Shown: one piece after another, positions 36,123 through 47,900 of the stretch
How the letters are laid out: every line of letters starts with the position of its first letter
Position numbering within the stretch: the stretch's first letter is position 1
Assembly: GCA_033977485.1 (NCBI GenBank)
Contig: CM066992.1
Coordinates: forward strand, 99,956,140 to 100,020,139
Source of the DNA: Hydrangea macrophylla
Taxonomy: Eukaryota > Streptophyta > Magnoliopsida > Cornales > Hydrangeaceae
Direction of reading: 5' to 3'
Length of the DNA stretch: 64,000 bases
Program-made: the position numbers and the translations under genes
Notes under the pieces: model-generated
Databases searched by the model: none
The model's input: the letters and a program-made list of their open reading frames with translations, nothing else
Told to the model about the DNA's origin: nothing

Positions 36123-37620
36123 AAACTTGATTCATCTAAAGAGAACTTCTAGCACTCCTTTCATTAATTATCATAACAACGGACTACCTAAATTAGTAAT
36201 GCTAATTACACTTAAATGTGAGACTTAAATTATCCATTTGTTGATTTGGATTTCCAAAATAATCTACCTGCTAATATTGTGACATTTTTTTTTCCACTCC
36301 CATTATTTGGAGTTTTTTTTTTTTTTTTATAGTTATTTCATTCTATGTACTTTAAAGTACATGTGATTTACACGTGTTTGTATGGGCACCTAACAAGTGG
36401 TAGACTTACGTATAAATCAGGGGTGGCACATGCCCTTTCTAAACTTTTGGAAATTACAGAATTACATATAATATTTTACAAATTTTATAAATTGGCTCTC
36501 CTAAAATTCACAGAGCCCTTCCTAGACTATTAAAAATTCTAGATTTACATACAATATTTTATAGGTTTTAGACACACTCCCCTGGGCTTTTAAAAATTCT
36601 AGATTCATATGTAACATATAACAGGTTTTAGAAATAGGCTCCCCTAAAATTATTTAATTTACCCCAAACTAGGGGTGTTAAACTAATTTTACAGTTTTAC
36701 ACATAATTGTGTATAAGTAGAGCTAAAAAAATTCTCCTTGAGAGCATTGCGCCCGAACCCCCATATAATTTAGACTATCCTGACCAAAAATCCTTAATTC
36801 GCACCTACTGGCTGCACTGAACGGCTTACAGGCTCCTTTGCCTTTGTAGAATATTAAGATAACAACTCTTCGTTTGCCAACGAGTTCAAGTCATCAATAG
36901 TATAAGATTTAATTTTCAGATTGATAAACTAAGGACTTGCTTGTTAATGTTGTGATGTGAATTCCAGTTTTTTTTTTTTTTTTTTTGTCACTGTTGTGAT
37001 GTGAATTCCAGTTTTTTAAAAACTGAAATTTGAAAACGGTAAGTTTTCATTTTTTTTATTTATAAAAAAAAAAAGGAAAACCAAAAACCTTTTTGCTTTG
37101 TTTTGTTTTGTTTTGTTTGGTTTTTTTTTTTTTTTTTGAAAATGACTATGAAATTAGCCTGAAAAAAAAAAGATTTTTAGTTTTCTGATTTCGTACTAGT
37201 TTCTGTTCCAAAACTATGATGAAAGAGGATTTTATTTATTTATTATTATTATTTTTATTATTTTGGACTTATCTGTAAGTAAAGTAAATGTGACGGAGAC
37301 ATTTCTTCGTTTATGATAACTAATTTGTCACATCTCTAGATGTAAGTTATGGTTATAAAATACCCCTAATTCTTTTTTCATAAGAATAGCCCTAATTCTA
37401 ATTAATAGAATTATACAAATATATACTTGTAACTTAATGTGATTAGAGTAATGCTATGCTTTCTCTTTATTTCAATTTTGAATAACAACACTAATGACAA
37501 CGGAGCTACAATCAATCATAGTGGGATCATTTAAATTTTATTAAAAGCTTTCTTGGACCACAGTCAATTATGATGGGATAACTTGATTTTTATAAAAAGT
37601 TGTATTTTTTTTTTTTTTTT
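36121..37620. other. Intergenic, AT-rich with homopolymer tracts
   Basis: Contains several poly-T and poly-A runs and a short direct duplication (GTTGTGATGTGAATTCCAGT at about 36949 and 36992). No gene recognised. Confidence 0.5.
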
Positions 37621-37622
37621 TT

Positions 37623-37769
37623 GGGTAATGCTAGATCCATACCCAAATCTCACACATATCTATCCATACCTTGACGTGGACTAATGAGAAGATGAGAGAG
37701 ATTTGAGACTATGGGTCCTCATTGATCCACTTTAGGGTATGAGATTTGGATGTGGGTCTAATATTACCC
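37623..37769. mobile_element. Short MITE, TIR GGGTAATGCTAGATCCA
   Basis: The left end GGGTAATGCTAGATCCATAC pairs with the right end TGGGTCTAATATTACCC; inner ATCTCACAC and GAGAT pair as well. Confidence 0.6.
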
Positions 37770-37993
37770 TTTTTTTGCTCCACAATTGAAAGTTGTCTTA
37801 AAAGGACCTACTGTACTGTACTAAGATATAGATTTGCGATAAATATTTTGAGAATCTGAGTGGAAAATACCACATTCAATTAATAAGATCACCTAAATTT
37901 GTTGTTTTATGCGATCCACTGTAAAATAGTTTGGGAATCAAATTTAAATACAAATTTTAAAAATATACTAATATTCTTCATATATAGTTATGT

Positions 37994-38172
37994 CAGTCAG
38001 GCTATAAAGAGGGCGCCCTTTCTTTATTAAAGAGAGGACCTCTGTTTTGGCCGTCGGATCGTGTTTTCATTAATGACAGTTTTGTCATTTCACAGTTTTT
38101 AAACACAATCCAACGGCCAAAACAGAGGTCCTCTCTTTAATAAAAAAGGTGGTCCTCTTTAGAGAATCTTTG
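37994..38172. mobile_element. Hairpin MULE-MITE, sister copy 1 (upstream of beta-galactosidase)
   Basis: A 179-bp near-palindrome with core TTAAAGAGAGGACCTCTGTT and GGCCGTCGGATC. Flanked by ATAGTTATGT (37984-37993 and 38173-38182), a 10-bp duplication. Confidence 0.8.
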
Positions 38173-38201
38173 ATAGTTATGTTCTCTAATATATATATAT
38201 A

Positions 38202-38381
38202 CAGGCAGGCTCTAAAGAGGGTGCCCTCTTTTTATTAAAGAGAGGGCTTCTCTTTTGGCCGTCGGATCATCTTTAAAAACTGTAAAATGACAACACTGCC
38301 CTTAATAAAAACATGATCTGACGGCCAAAACAGAGGCACTCTCTTTATTAAAGAGAGGGCGCCCTCTTTAGAGAATTTTCG
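38202..38381. mobile_element. Hairpin MULE-MITE, sister copy 2
   Basis: A 180-bp element of the same family (GGCTCTAAAGAGGGTGCCCT...GGGCGCCCTCTTTAGAG), 29 bp from copy 1. Flanked by (TA)n on both sides, so a duplication is present but not diagnostic. Confidence 0.75.
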
Positions 38382-38405
38382 TATATATATATATATATAT
38401 ATATA

Positions 38406-38714
38406 TAGGCTCGTTCTAATGAACACTCCGTAAATATCTAAAATGCACACTTTGTGACTTAGTTGTTGGATTACATTATTGATAGACTCTAAGATAAAAA
38501 AATTATTTAGCGAGTTCGTTACACCACATTATCATACTATTGTAGTGTGATATCTTAATTTTAACCTTAGACATATTCCCTTTTCCCACAGCCAAGCACT
38601 TGTCATGATTTTTCTCTAATCATCGTGATAGTTGCTTGTTTATAATCGAATGGTTAAGTCACAAGAAATGCATTTTAGGTATTTGCGGGAGTTGTCATTA
38701 AATGTGACTAGGCC
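38406..38714. mobile_element. MITE immediately upstream of beta-galactosidase
   Basis: The left end CTCGTTCTAATGAACACTCC...TATCTAAAATGCA pairs with the right end TGCATTTTAGGTATTTGCGG...TAAATGTGACTAGGCC. It ends about 250 bp before the ATG. Confidence 0.65.
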
Positions 38715-38875
38715 AATATGTATATACACATATAGACACATATGCAGCAGGCAACTCAATTAATATTCCGAACGTGCTCATACTCAATATTCTTTTGCAA
38801 TAATCTCTCCCTCTTTTTTCGGACTATTTGCTTTTGCCATTATTTTCTTTTCTTTCCCTCCAAAGGAGTGAGAGG

Positions 38876-38879
<4 letters not shown>

Positions 38880-38913
<34 letters not shown>
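38880..38913 (+). promoter_or_regulatory. (CT)n tract in the presumed 5' UTR of beta-galactosidase
   Basis: A CT-dinucleotide run followed by A/G-rich AAGAAAGAAAG repeats up to the ATG at 38966. Pyrimidine-rich leaders of this kind are common in plant core promoters and 5' UTRs. No clear TATA box; an ATATGTATATAC sequence lies near 38717. Confidence 0.4.
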
Positions 38914-38915
<2 letters not shown>

Positions 38916-38965
38916 AAAGAAAGAAAGAAATAAAGAAAGAAAGGAACCAAGAAAGCAAGAAAGAA

Positions 38966-41900
38966 ATGGAAGCTAACTCAGCTTTCAAGCCGTTTCTCTA
39001 CTGCATTACATTGATTCTCATTGTTCAGCTTGCAGATTCCAATGTCAGCTACGACAAGAAGGGTCTTATAATCAATGGACAGAAAAGAATACTATTCTCA
39101 GGCTCCATACATTACCCCAGAAGCACCCCTGAAGTACTCAACTTTCCCAAATCTTTCTTTGCACTTATTAATTTCTTATTTCCGAGAAAAATAATACTCT
39201 GAAATTTTCTTGATTAATAAAATAAAATAAAATGTGGGTAACATGCAGATGTGGAAAGGTCTTATACAGAAGGCCAAAGATGGAGGTTTGGATGTTATAG
39301 ACACTTATGTGTTTTGGAATCTTCATGAACCCTCACCTGGAATTGTACCACTACTACTACTTTACTCTTTTCTCTGTTTTCTTGGTGACATTTTTCGGAG
39401 TATATTTTATTTCACTAACAATGGACATTTTTTGGTTTTATTTTGTGGGTTTTTTTAGTACAATTTTGAGGGGAGATATGACTTGGTTCAGTTCATAAAG
39501 ATGATCCAAAAAGCTGGGCTATATGTTAATCTTCGAATTGGGCCTTATATTTGTGCAGAATGGAATTTTGGGTATTCACCATTTTTGTTCTGTAATTTAA
39601 TTAGCTTAACATTTACTACTACTATTGTTTTTATTTTTTGTGCTCCAAATTCATTTTATTTTTAATTTCTTTGTTCCTTTTCTATCTTTTAGAGGGTTTC
39701 CAGTGTGGCTGAAATATGTTCCAGGCGTCAACTTCAGAACAGATAATGAACCTTTCAAAGTCTCCACATCTCTCTCACTCTATATATACTACACACATAT
39801 ATTAATATGTATATTATATGAGGTAAACAACTTTCTGTCCAATTGGTTATATCATGCTCTTAATTTGTACTTGTTGTTGCAGATGGCAATGCAAAGGTTT
39901 ACCGAGAAAATTGTCCAAATGATGAAGAATGAGAAATTGTTTGAGTCTCAAGGTGGCCCTATCATCATCTCTCAGGTATAATTTTTGGGTGTTTATGCCT
40001 TTCTTGGTTCTCTTTTAGGATATGTTTGGTGCATAAATTATATATTTGAGTAAAAAGGTATTTCTTTGTTTGGTTTAATTATTAAAAAAAAAAAACCACT
40101 CTGTTTGGATTGAGAGAATCGGAAAGGACAAGAGAAACTCATTAATAGAAGAGAAAGTATGGTTTATTTAACCCTGTTTGGATACAGAGAAGAGAAGAGA
40201 CGAGAACCACAACTTCCTCTTGTTTGTTTAGCTTTCATAACTCATAAGAGAAGATAAAGTAAAGTATTTAGAACAAATTTACCGTTTACCCTCTGTTAAA
40301 TAATGACACTTTGCAAGAGGGTATGTTGGGATAAGAAAAACTATTTAGGGATATACTAGTCTCTTTCTTGACATTTAATTCTGATTTTCTTCTGCTCTCT
40401 CCTCAATCTCTCCAATTTGGGGAGAACCAAAATTGGACTCTTTTTCTTTGGTTCTCTCCATTAAACCTTCTTTTCTCTCCCAACTTAACTGTCCAAACGG
40501 GAGAAGTGGTCTCCTTTCCCTTCTCTCTGAGTCCCTCAATCCAAACGCAATGTAAGGGAATTAGGAAGTACAAAAAAAAAAAAAAAAAAGGAAAAAAGGA
40601 AAAAAAATGAATTAAATATTATGAAATTTGTTAGTTACTTATTTTCTTCACTTCTTGAGTAATATTATATTTCAAAGAAATTTAAATTCCTATTTATTTG
40701 AATATAGAGAAAAACATCAGAGACAATACCAAGGAAATATTTTTTCCTTCTTGTTTTCCTTTCCTGTTTCTTCACTAAAGCTGAAAGCGAAGAGGAGCCT
40801 TTAACTAGTTTTTAATTTCAATTTGGATTTGCATAAAGAATCAAGAAAAGGTGAAAAATGAGGTGCATTACTGGCATTGAACAGGACTGAAGTACCTATT
40901 TTGTACTCATTGCTATATAAGTTGTCCAGTTACAAATCAATTTACATTGTCTTGCAGATTGAGAATGAGTATGAACCAGAAAGTAAGGCATTTGGTGCTG
41001 CAGGTCATGCATATATGACTTGGGCTGCAAAAATGGCTGTTGAATTGGGCACCGGGGTCCCATGGATTATGTGCAAGGAATATGATGCCCCAGATCCAGT
41101 GGTGAGTAGTGTCATACAATTTGGCAAGAACATCAAGCTTATATATCATTTGATTAAAAAAAAAACTAACAATAACCGAAATTTAACTCGCTAAGGTAGT
41201 CCAGTTGAAAAGGGATTGTTTGGGACTAATTGTAGTCGCGAATCCCAGACATACTGAATTTGACTCCTCTTGGTGCACAGTTTGACTTACCAGATATAGG
41301 GTGGGTCCTTTTGACCCTACCTTGGAGGGTCCCCTTGTTAAGTTATTAAATATGTATGTTTATATATGCTTTAAAAAATCCTTCAATCTTTCTTGGATTC
41401 ATTATCATAAGAATTTGATGTTCCACATTTGCATTTTCCCCCTTGAACTCTCTAGTATTGCAAACTTTTGATCAGATTAAGATATACTTGGTTCTATTAA
41501 CACAAGTTTTGGTGGCAGATAAACACGTGCAACGGTTTTTATTGTGATTATTTCTCTCCAAACAAGCCTTACAAGCCCACGATGTGGACTGAGGCTTGGA
41601 GTGGCTGGTGAGTTCAATTTCTACCTTAACTCTCGAAATTCTACTGTATGGAATGTAATTTGACTTGTGTTCTGTGGCTTTCAAAGGTTTACAGATTTTG
41701 GTGGTCCAATTCAAGAGCGGCCAGTTGAAGATTTGGCATTTTCAGTTGCCCGGTTCATTCAAAAGGGAGGCTCATTTGTCAATTATTACATGGTTGGTAA
41801 CAATTAAATTCTTTTTATAGTTCAGTGGTTTATGAGTCATAGGGGGTATGTACTTTTGCAACAAGCATGTTACATTAATGTAACAATTAAATTCTTTTTA

Positions 41901-44900
41901 TAGTTCAGTGGTTATGAGTCATAGGGGGTATGTACTTTTGCAACAAGCATGTTACATTAATGTTCCTTGGAAAATCACATGACTTGCATTATTAGAGAAA
42001 TAATATTACATTTATTCTATTCTTTGTTTGGTTTGCAAATATAGTGGAGTAAAATAAAAGGTGAAGAAAAGGGATGGAAAAACAAAATCCCAAGTATTTT
42101 CTCCTACAGTAAATAATCATATACTAAAAGATTCTAAAAAATAGTTGAGAAAAAAAGAAAGAAATAAAAGGAATTGAAATGTGAAACAAACAAAAAAAAT
42201 CTTTATTTTTTAATTTTTTTTTTCCCTTCCTCTTTTCCTCACTGGTTACCATTCTTGCTTTAGAGAGGCTATTTTTCCTGGTAGCTAAACAAAAAAAAAA
42301 GTGTGTTTCTTTGAGTTTTCTTTTCTTTTCCTTCCCTTGATTCATGAACCAAACGGAGCCTTAGTTGAAAAAAAAAGAAAGAAATAAAAGGAATTGAAAT
42401 GTGAAACAAACAAAAAAAAAATCTTTATTTACATTTTTTTTCCCATTCCTCTTTTCCTCACTGGTTTTCCTGGGAACTAAACATAAAAAAAATGCGTTTC
42501 TTTGAGTTTTCTTTTCTTTTCCTTCACTTGATTCATGAACCAAACGGAGCCTTAGTTGATGAGAGAGCAAGGAAATAAAATATTTAATCTTTATGTTCTG
42601 TTCATCAAATGCTATGTATTTTATTCCTATATTAAAAGCACAACAATAGAAGCTTAGTTGAGCAGTCAAACTCATGATCTTGCTGTTTGAAACAGTACCA
42701 TGGAGGGACCAACTTTGGAAGAACAGCTGGAGGACCTTTTATCACTACCAGCTATGACTATGATGCTCCCATTGATGAATATGGTGATAAAACATAACTT
42801 AAAGTACAAAAATAACCATAAATTTACAATTCTTTTGACTATTCAATTATAGAAATTGCCTCATGTGACGGTCACACCTGTGTGACGCCCATTATGATTC
42901 CAGTATTTTGTGGGGTCCCACAGTGATGGAAAATTCGTAGTGGTTGTCAAACGGTGTGACTTGAATTGTTAGGACTGAATAATATTGTTATTCATTTGGA
43001 TTGCTACTAATTTTGTGACTATCTTAAATGGATAGGATTGATTAGGCAACCCAAATATGGTCATCTGAATGAGCTCCACAAGGCTATTAAGTTATGTGAG
43101 AATGCTTTAGTTACCGCTGATCCTACTGTCACTGTGTTGGGAAACTATGAACAGGTTTGTTGTGTTCTTCAATTTTATGGATGTGCAAGGAAGTAACTTT
43201 TGGTAAAATAAATAAATAAATAAAAATTTGAATAAAAACAGGATATTCCACATGCACCTAGTTGCCTATTGTAAAAATTGACGGTGAATCGGAATTGACA
43301 ATATAACGCTCTGTTTGGTTCATCCGATTTAGGAGCGAAAAGGAAAAGATAACAATAAAGAAAATATTTTTGTTTGGTTAAAAAGGAAAATAGGGTGAAA
43401 AATAAAATAAATTTTGAATTTTGTAATTTTCCCTTCCTCTTTTCTCGAGCTCCTGTAATGTTTTGAAAAATTTCTAACTTGTAAAACATTCAAGTCAAGT
43501 ATGGGAAATACATGTGGGGAAATAGTAGGGGGAAAATAATAGGTAAGCAATTTCTTCTCGTTGTCCTTCCCTTTTCCTTCTCTAAATCCACAAACCAAAG
43601 GGAGCCTGAAATTACTCCTAAGAGGGGGGGAATAAAAGATTTTTTTTTTGTTAGGGCTCTGTTTGGTTCATGGATTTAGTGAGGGAATGAAAAGGGAAAC
43701 ACGAAGAAAAACACTTTTATTTGTTTGGTTAATAAGGAAAATAGCGAGGAAGATAGGAAGGAATAGAAAATATGGTGAGAAATAAAATAAAAAATTAAAA
43801 TTTTGTGAGTTATTCCACTTCCTTTTTTCTGGAGTTACCTTTTCTTTTTCTTTTTTGAAATTTTTATGCAAGTATGGAGAAAATTAAAAGAGAAAACACA
43901 AGAGAATTAGTTTTCCTTATCCTTATCGAAATCTGCAAACCTAACAGAGCATAAAAAGAGACTGCCCATGCTCCGTTACAGCCTTTACCCTCCAATTGCT
44001 TGTTTTCTAACCTTCAGGTTGGGGGCAGATTCTCAATAAAACATTTGAACTAGGCCATCAATCAGAATTTACTAATTGCTACGAAAAGACATTTTCTATT
44101 TGAACTGCTTTCAATTCTAGCTTGTCCTAGCAGTTCTTCGCAACATTTGATGATGTAGCGATTGAACTGCTTCTTAATCGACTTAGGCTTAGTTTGGCCC
44201 CCATGTGGCTTTTTAAAAGTAGCTTATGAAATTTATTATTAAGTTGTTTGATAATTTTGTTCAAGTGACACATTACTCTTCAAAAAAATATCATGAAACC
44301 AAAAGGCAACCTTGAGCTTTTAAAAGCTCCCCCCCAAAAAGCCATAAGTTCAATTTTCAAAGCTCATAAACTACTTACCAAATGGATTAACATGATATCG
44401 TGCTTTAAAAAAGGAGAAGCATCAAAATGGGGGCCAAAACCCTTACTATTAACATTTTTCAGGCACATGTGTTCTCTTCAGAGTCAGGTGACTGTGCAGC
44501 TTTTCTCTCAAATTACCATTCAGACTCAGCCGCAAGAGTGAGATTTAATAATGCATACTACGACTTACCACCTTGGTCCATCAGCATTCTTCCCAGTTGC
44601 AAAAATGTTGTCTTCAACACTGCCAAGGTAAGCAAAACGAGACATTTGTCATCGTTAGAGGCTTATGACCTGTTTGGTTGTCCTAACCTTGAATGAAATA
44701 ATTGCATTCATAATTTTGAAGGTCAATTTAGTATTTGACTATAAAGATCTTGAATGGATCTAGATAAGAAATGGTTCTTAGTGTCAAAATAATGTTTAAA
44801 TAATGAATTTTAGCATTTCAAGAAAAATATGGTGGGCTCCCATTTCTAAATGCCTTCATCCACAATGATAGGTTTTTCTTTAAAATACTACATAAATCAT

Positions 44901-47900
44901 GACTATGGCTATTCAAATACAAGTGAATGGCAATTATTATTTATTTATTTTTTCCTTCTATTGTTATTTTCGCATCTGGAGTAAAACGCTAGAGAGATTG
45001 TTTTCCTTTCCTTTTCCCTTTCTTTCTCTAAGGCTCTGATTGGTTCATGGATTTCGTGAGGGAAAAGAAAAGGGAAAGGAAAACTATTTCCCTCATGTTT
45101 TCCTTCATGCTTACATAACATTGAAAGTTAAAAACTTCTAATATATATTTGTAATATGTGAATAAAGGAAGGGAAATGACTCTCAGCCTTCAAAATGTTT
45201 AAAGCATTTCTCAACTTCTCCTCTTTTTCTTTCCTATTTTCCTCACCATTTTCCACACTAACCAAACAAAGGAAAAGGTTTTCCTCTATGTTTTCTTTTT
45301 CTTTTTTCCCCTCACTAAATCCAAGAACCTGTTTGGTGTTTGAATTCATTCCAGGAAAAGAAAAAAAAAAGGGTGGGGGGTGTTGAGCAAGAAGGAAAAA
45401 CTATTTCCCTTTTGTTTTTGTTTATGCTTTCACAACATTAAAAGTTTCAAAATATGATTGTAAATTAAGAAGAAATGGAGGAAAGTGACTCAATTTTAAT
45501 ATATTTCTCACTATTTTCTTTTCCTTTCTATTTTCCAGAGTAATACAACAGAAGAAAAAAAAAATTCCTTTCTTTTCCCTCACTAAATCCATCAACCAAC
45601 CATAGCCTAAATCTGCAAAACAAACGGAGCCTAAAAGTTTTATTTTTTATTATATATATATATATATATCAGATGACAAAATGCTTGCCGTCTGTGCATT
45701 GCAGGTTCAAATTCCAAAATCCCATATGCAGATGGTTCCAACCAATTCTAAGTTGCTCTCATGGGAAATGTTCAGTGAGGACTTATCATCAGTTGATGCT
45801 GATTCAAAAATCGCAGCCATTGGTCTTTTGGAACAGTTGAATGTCACTAGAGATACTAGTGACTACCTGTGGTACATGACCAGGTGATATATAATATTGA
45901 ACCAAAGTATTTACAAACATATCCATATATATTAGCAGATATTAGTGAAGCTAATTGATTGTATGAACATGTCAGTGTCGAAATTAGTTCATCTGAATCC
46001 TTTCTTCGCGGAACCCAACAGCCTACTCTCACTGTTCAGTCAGCAGGCCATGCCTTCCACGTGTTTATCAATGGACAACTTTCAGGTTCCTTATTTTCGT
46101 GTATAATTAGGCTCTGTTTGGTTCATGAATTTAGTGAGGCAAAAGAAAGGAAAATGCTTCCTTTGTTTGGTTTCCACAGAAAATAATGAGAAAATTATGA
46201 AGGAAAAGAAAGTAGAATGAGAAATAAATTAAAAAATTTAAATTTTGGTAGTCTTTCCTCCCTTATTTCTTACGTTACACCAATATTTAGAAGTTTTTTT
46301 TATTTTTATTTTTTTAATGGTATTTAAGCATGGAGAAAAACACAATGGAACTTATTATCCTTTCGCAAACCAAACAAAGCCTTAGGACATGTTTGGTTCA
46401 TGGATTAAGTGAGGGAAAGAACAAGAACACCGAGGAAAGACTCTTCTTTGTGAGCTAAATATGGAAAATGTGAGGAAAGTGGGAAGGAAAATAAAATATG
46501 ATGAAAATAACTTTTCAAATGTTAAATTATGCGAATCACTTACCTTCCTCCTTTCTTAAGTTTTTACTGTATTTTGAAAAGTTTTGAAACTTTTAATTTC
46601 TAATGTCATTTAACATGGGGGAAAACACTAGGGAAAACATTAGCGAAATGGTTTTCCTTCAATTAGTCTGCAAATCACACGGAGCCCAGTAAATATTGCT
46701 CAATTGTGTTTATCTAAAAAAATATACAAAGTTTTTTTTTTTGTAAAATTGCTGAAGAGTTACTGAATTATAGGATCGACCCATGGGACTCGGGATGTCA
46801 GAAGGATTTCATTTACGGGGAATGTCAACTTGCATGCTGGAACAAATAGAATTTCACTACTTAGTGTAGCTGTTGGACTACCCGTAAGTTCCTTGCCCCT
46901 ATTTTTCATCTGTCCGATTCTCAATAGTTGAGTGCAAATTTATTAAATACACAGAAAGTCATGAATACTATAATGCCTAATGCTTGCTAGCATTTTATTT
47001 TAAGAAACTGAGGAATATTTTAAATCTTAACACATCTAGTCTCAGATTGGTTCATGGGTTTAGTGAGGGAAAGTGAAATGAAACACCGAGGAAAACACTT
47101 ATATTACTTAGGGGTCGCATGGTAACGTTGTGGTCTTTTATTTTCAGTTTGGTTTTGGTTTTTATTTTTTGTATTGAATTAGAGGCAGGAATCAATACAA
47201 AAAATGAAAACAAAAAACCACAACATTACCATGCTAGTCCTAGTTATTAAGGAAAATAGGAAAGAAAAGAAAATATGTTGAAAATAAAATTGAAATATTG
47301 TGAGTAACTTCCCTTCCTCATTGCTTAAGTTCTAATTATATTATGTAAATTTTTAATTGTTAATGTTATTTAAGCATGGAGGAAAATACTTGAAAAGCAT
47401 TTGGCAGTCTAGTAGAAGCTGTTTTAAATTATTTGGCTCCCAACTTACTATTAATATCTGTACAAGCTTTCGAGAATTTTCAACTTTTTTGACTGCAAAC
47501 TTCATGCAAAGTGTTAAAATTGATAATTAAACTGGAATCTCTTTTTTGTTGGCTTTCATTTGCTTACCCATTATACTACTGCTTCTTGTGGTTGAAGAAC
47601 AATGGGCCTCGGTTTGAGACATGGAACACTGGAATACTAGGACCAGTTGTTCTAAGTGGACTAGACCAGGGGAAGAGGGACTTATCCTGGCAGAAATGGT
47701 CATACCAGGTACCTAAATGGTTATGATCACTTGTGTGTTTAGGTATTTGTGTTTGTATATACATATAGTCCGTCTGTCCGACGGACGTTCGTTTACGGAC
47801 TTCCCTTTAGCAGCAAAATTTTCGTCGCTAAAGGTGAACAATTTCGTAGCTAAAAGTGTGTGCACCTTTAGCGACGAAAATTTCGTCGCTCAAAGGGAGG

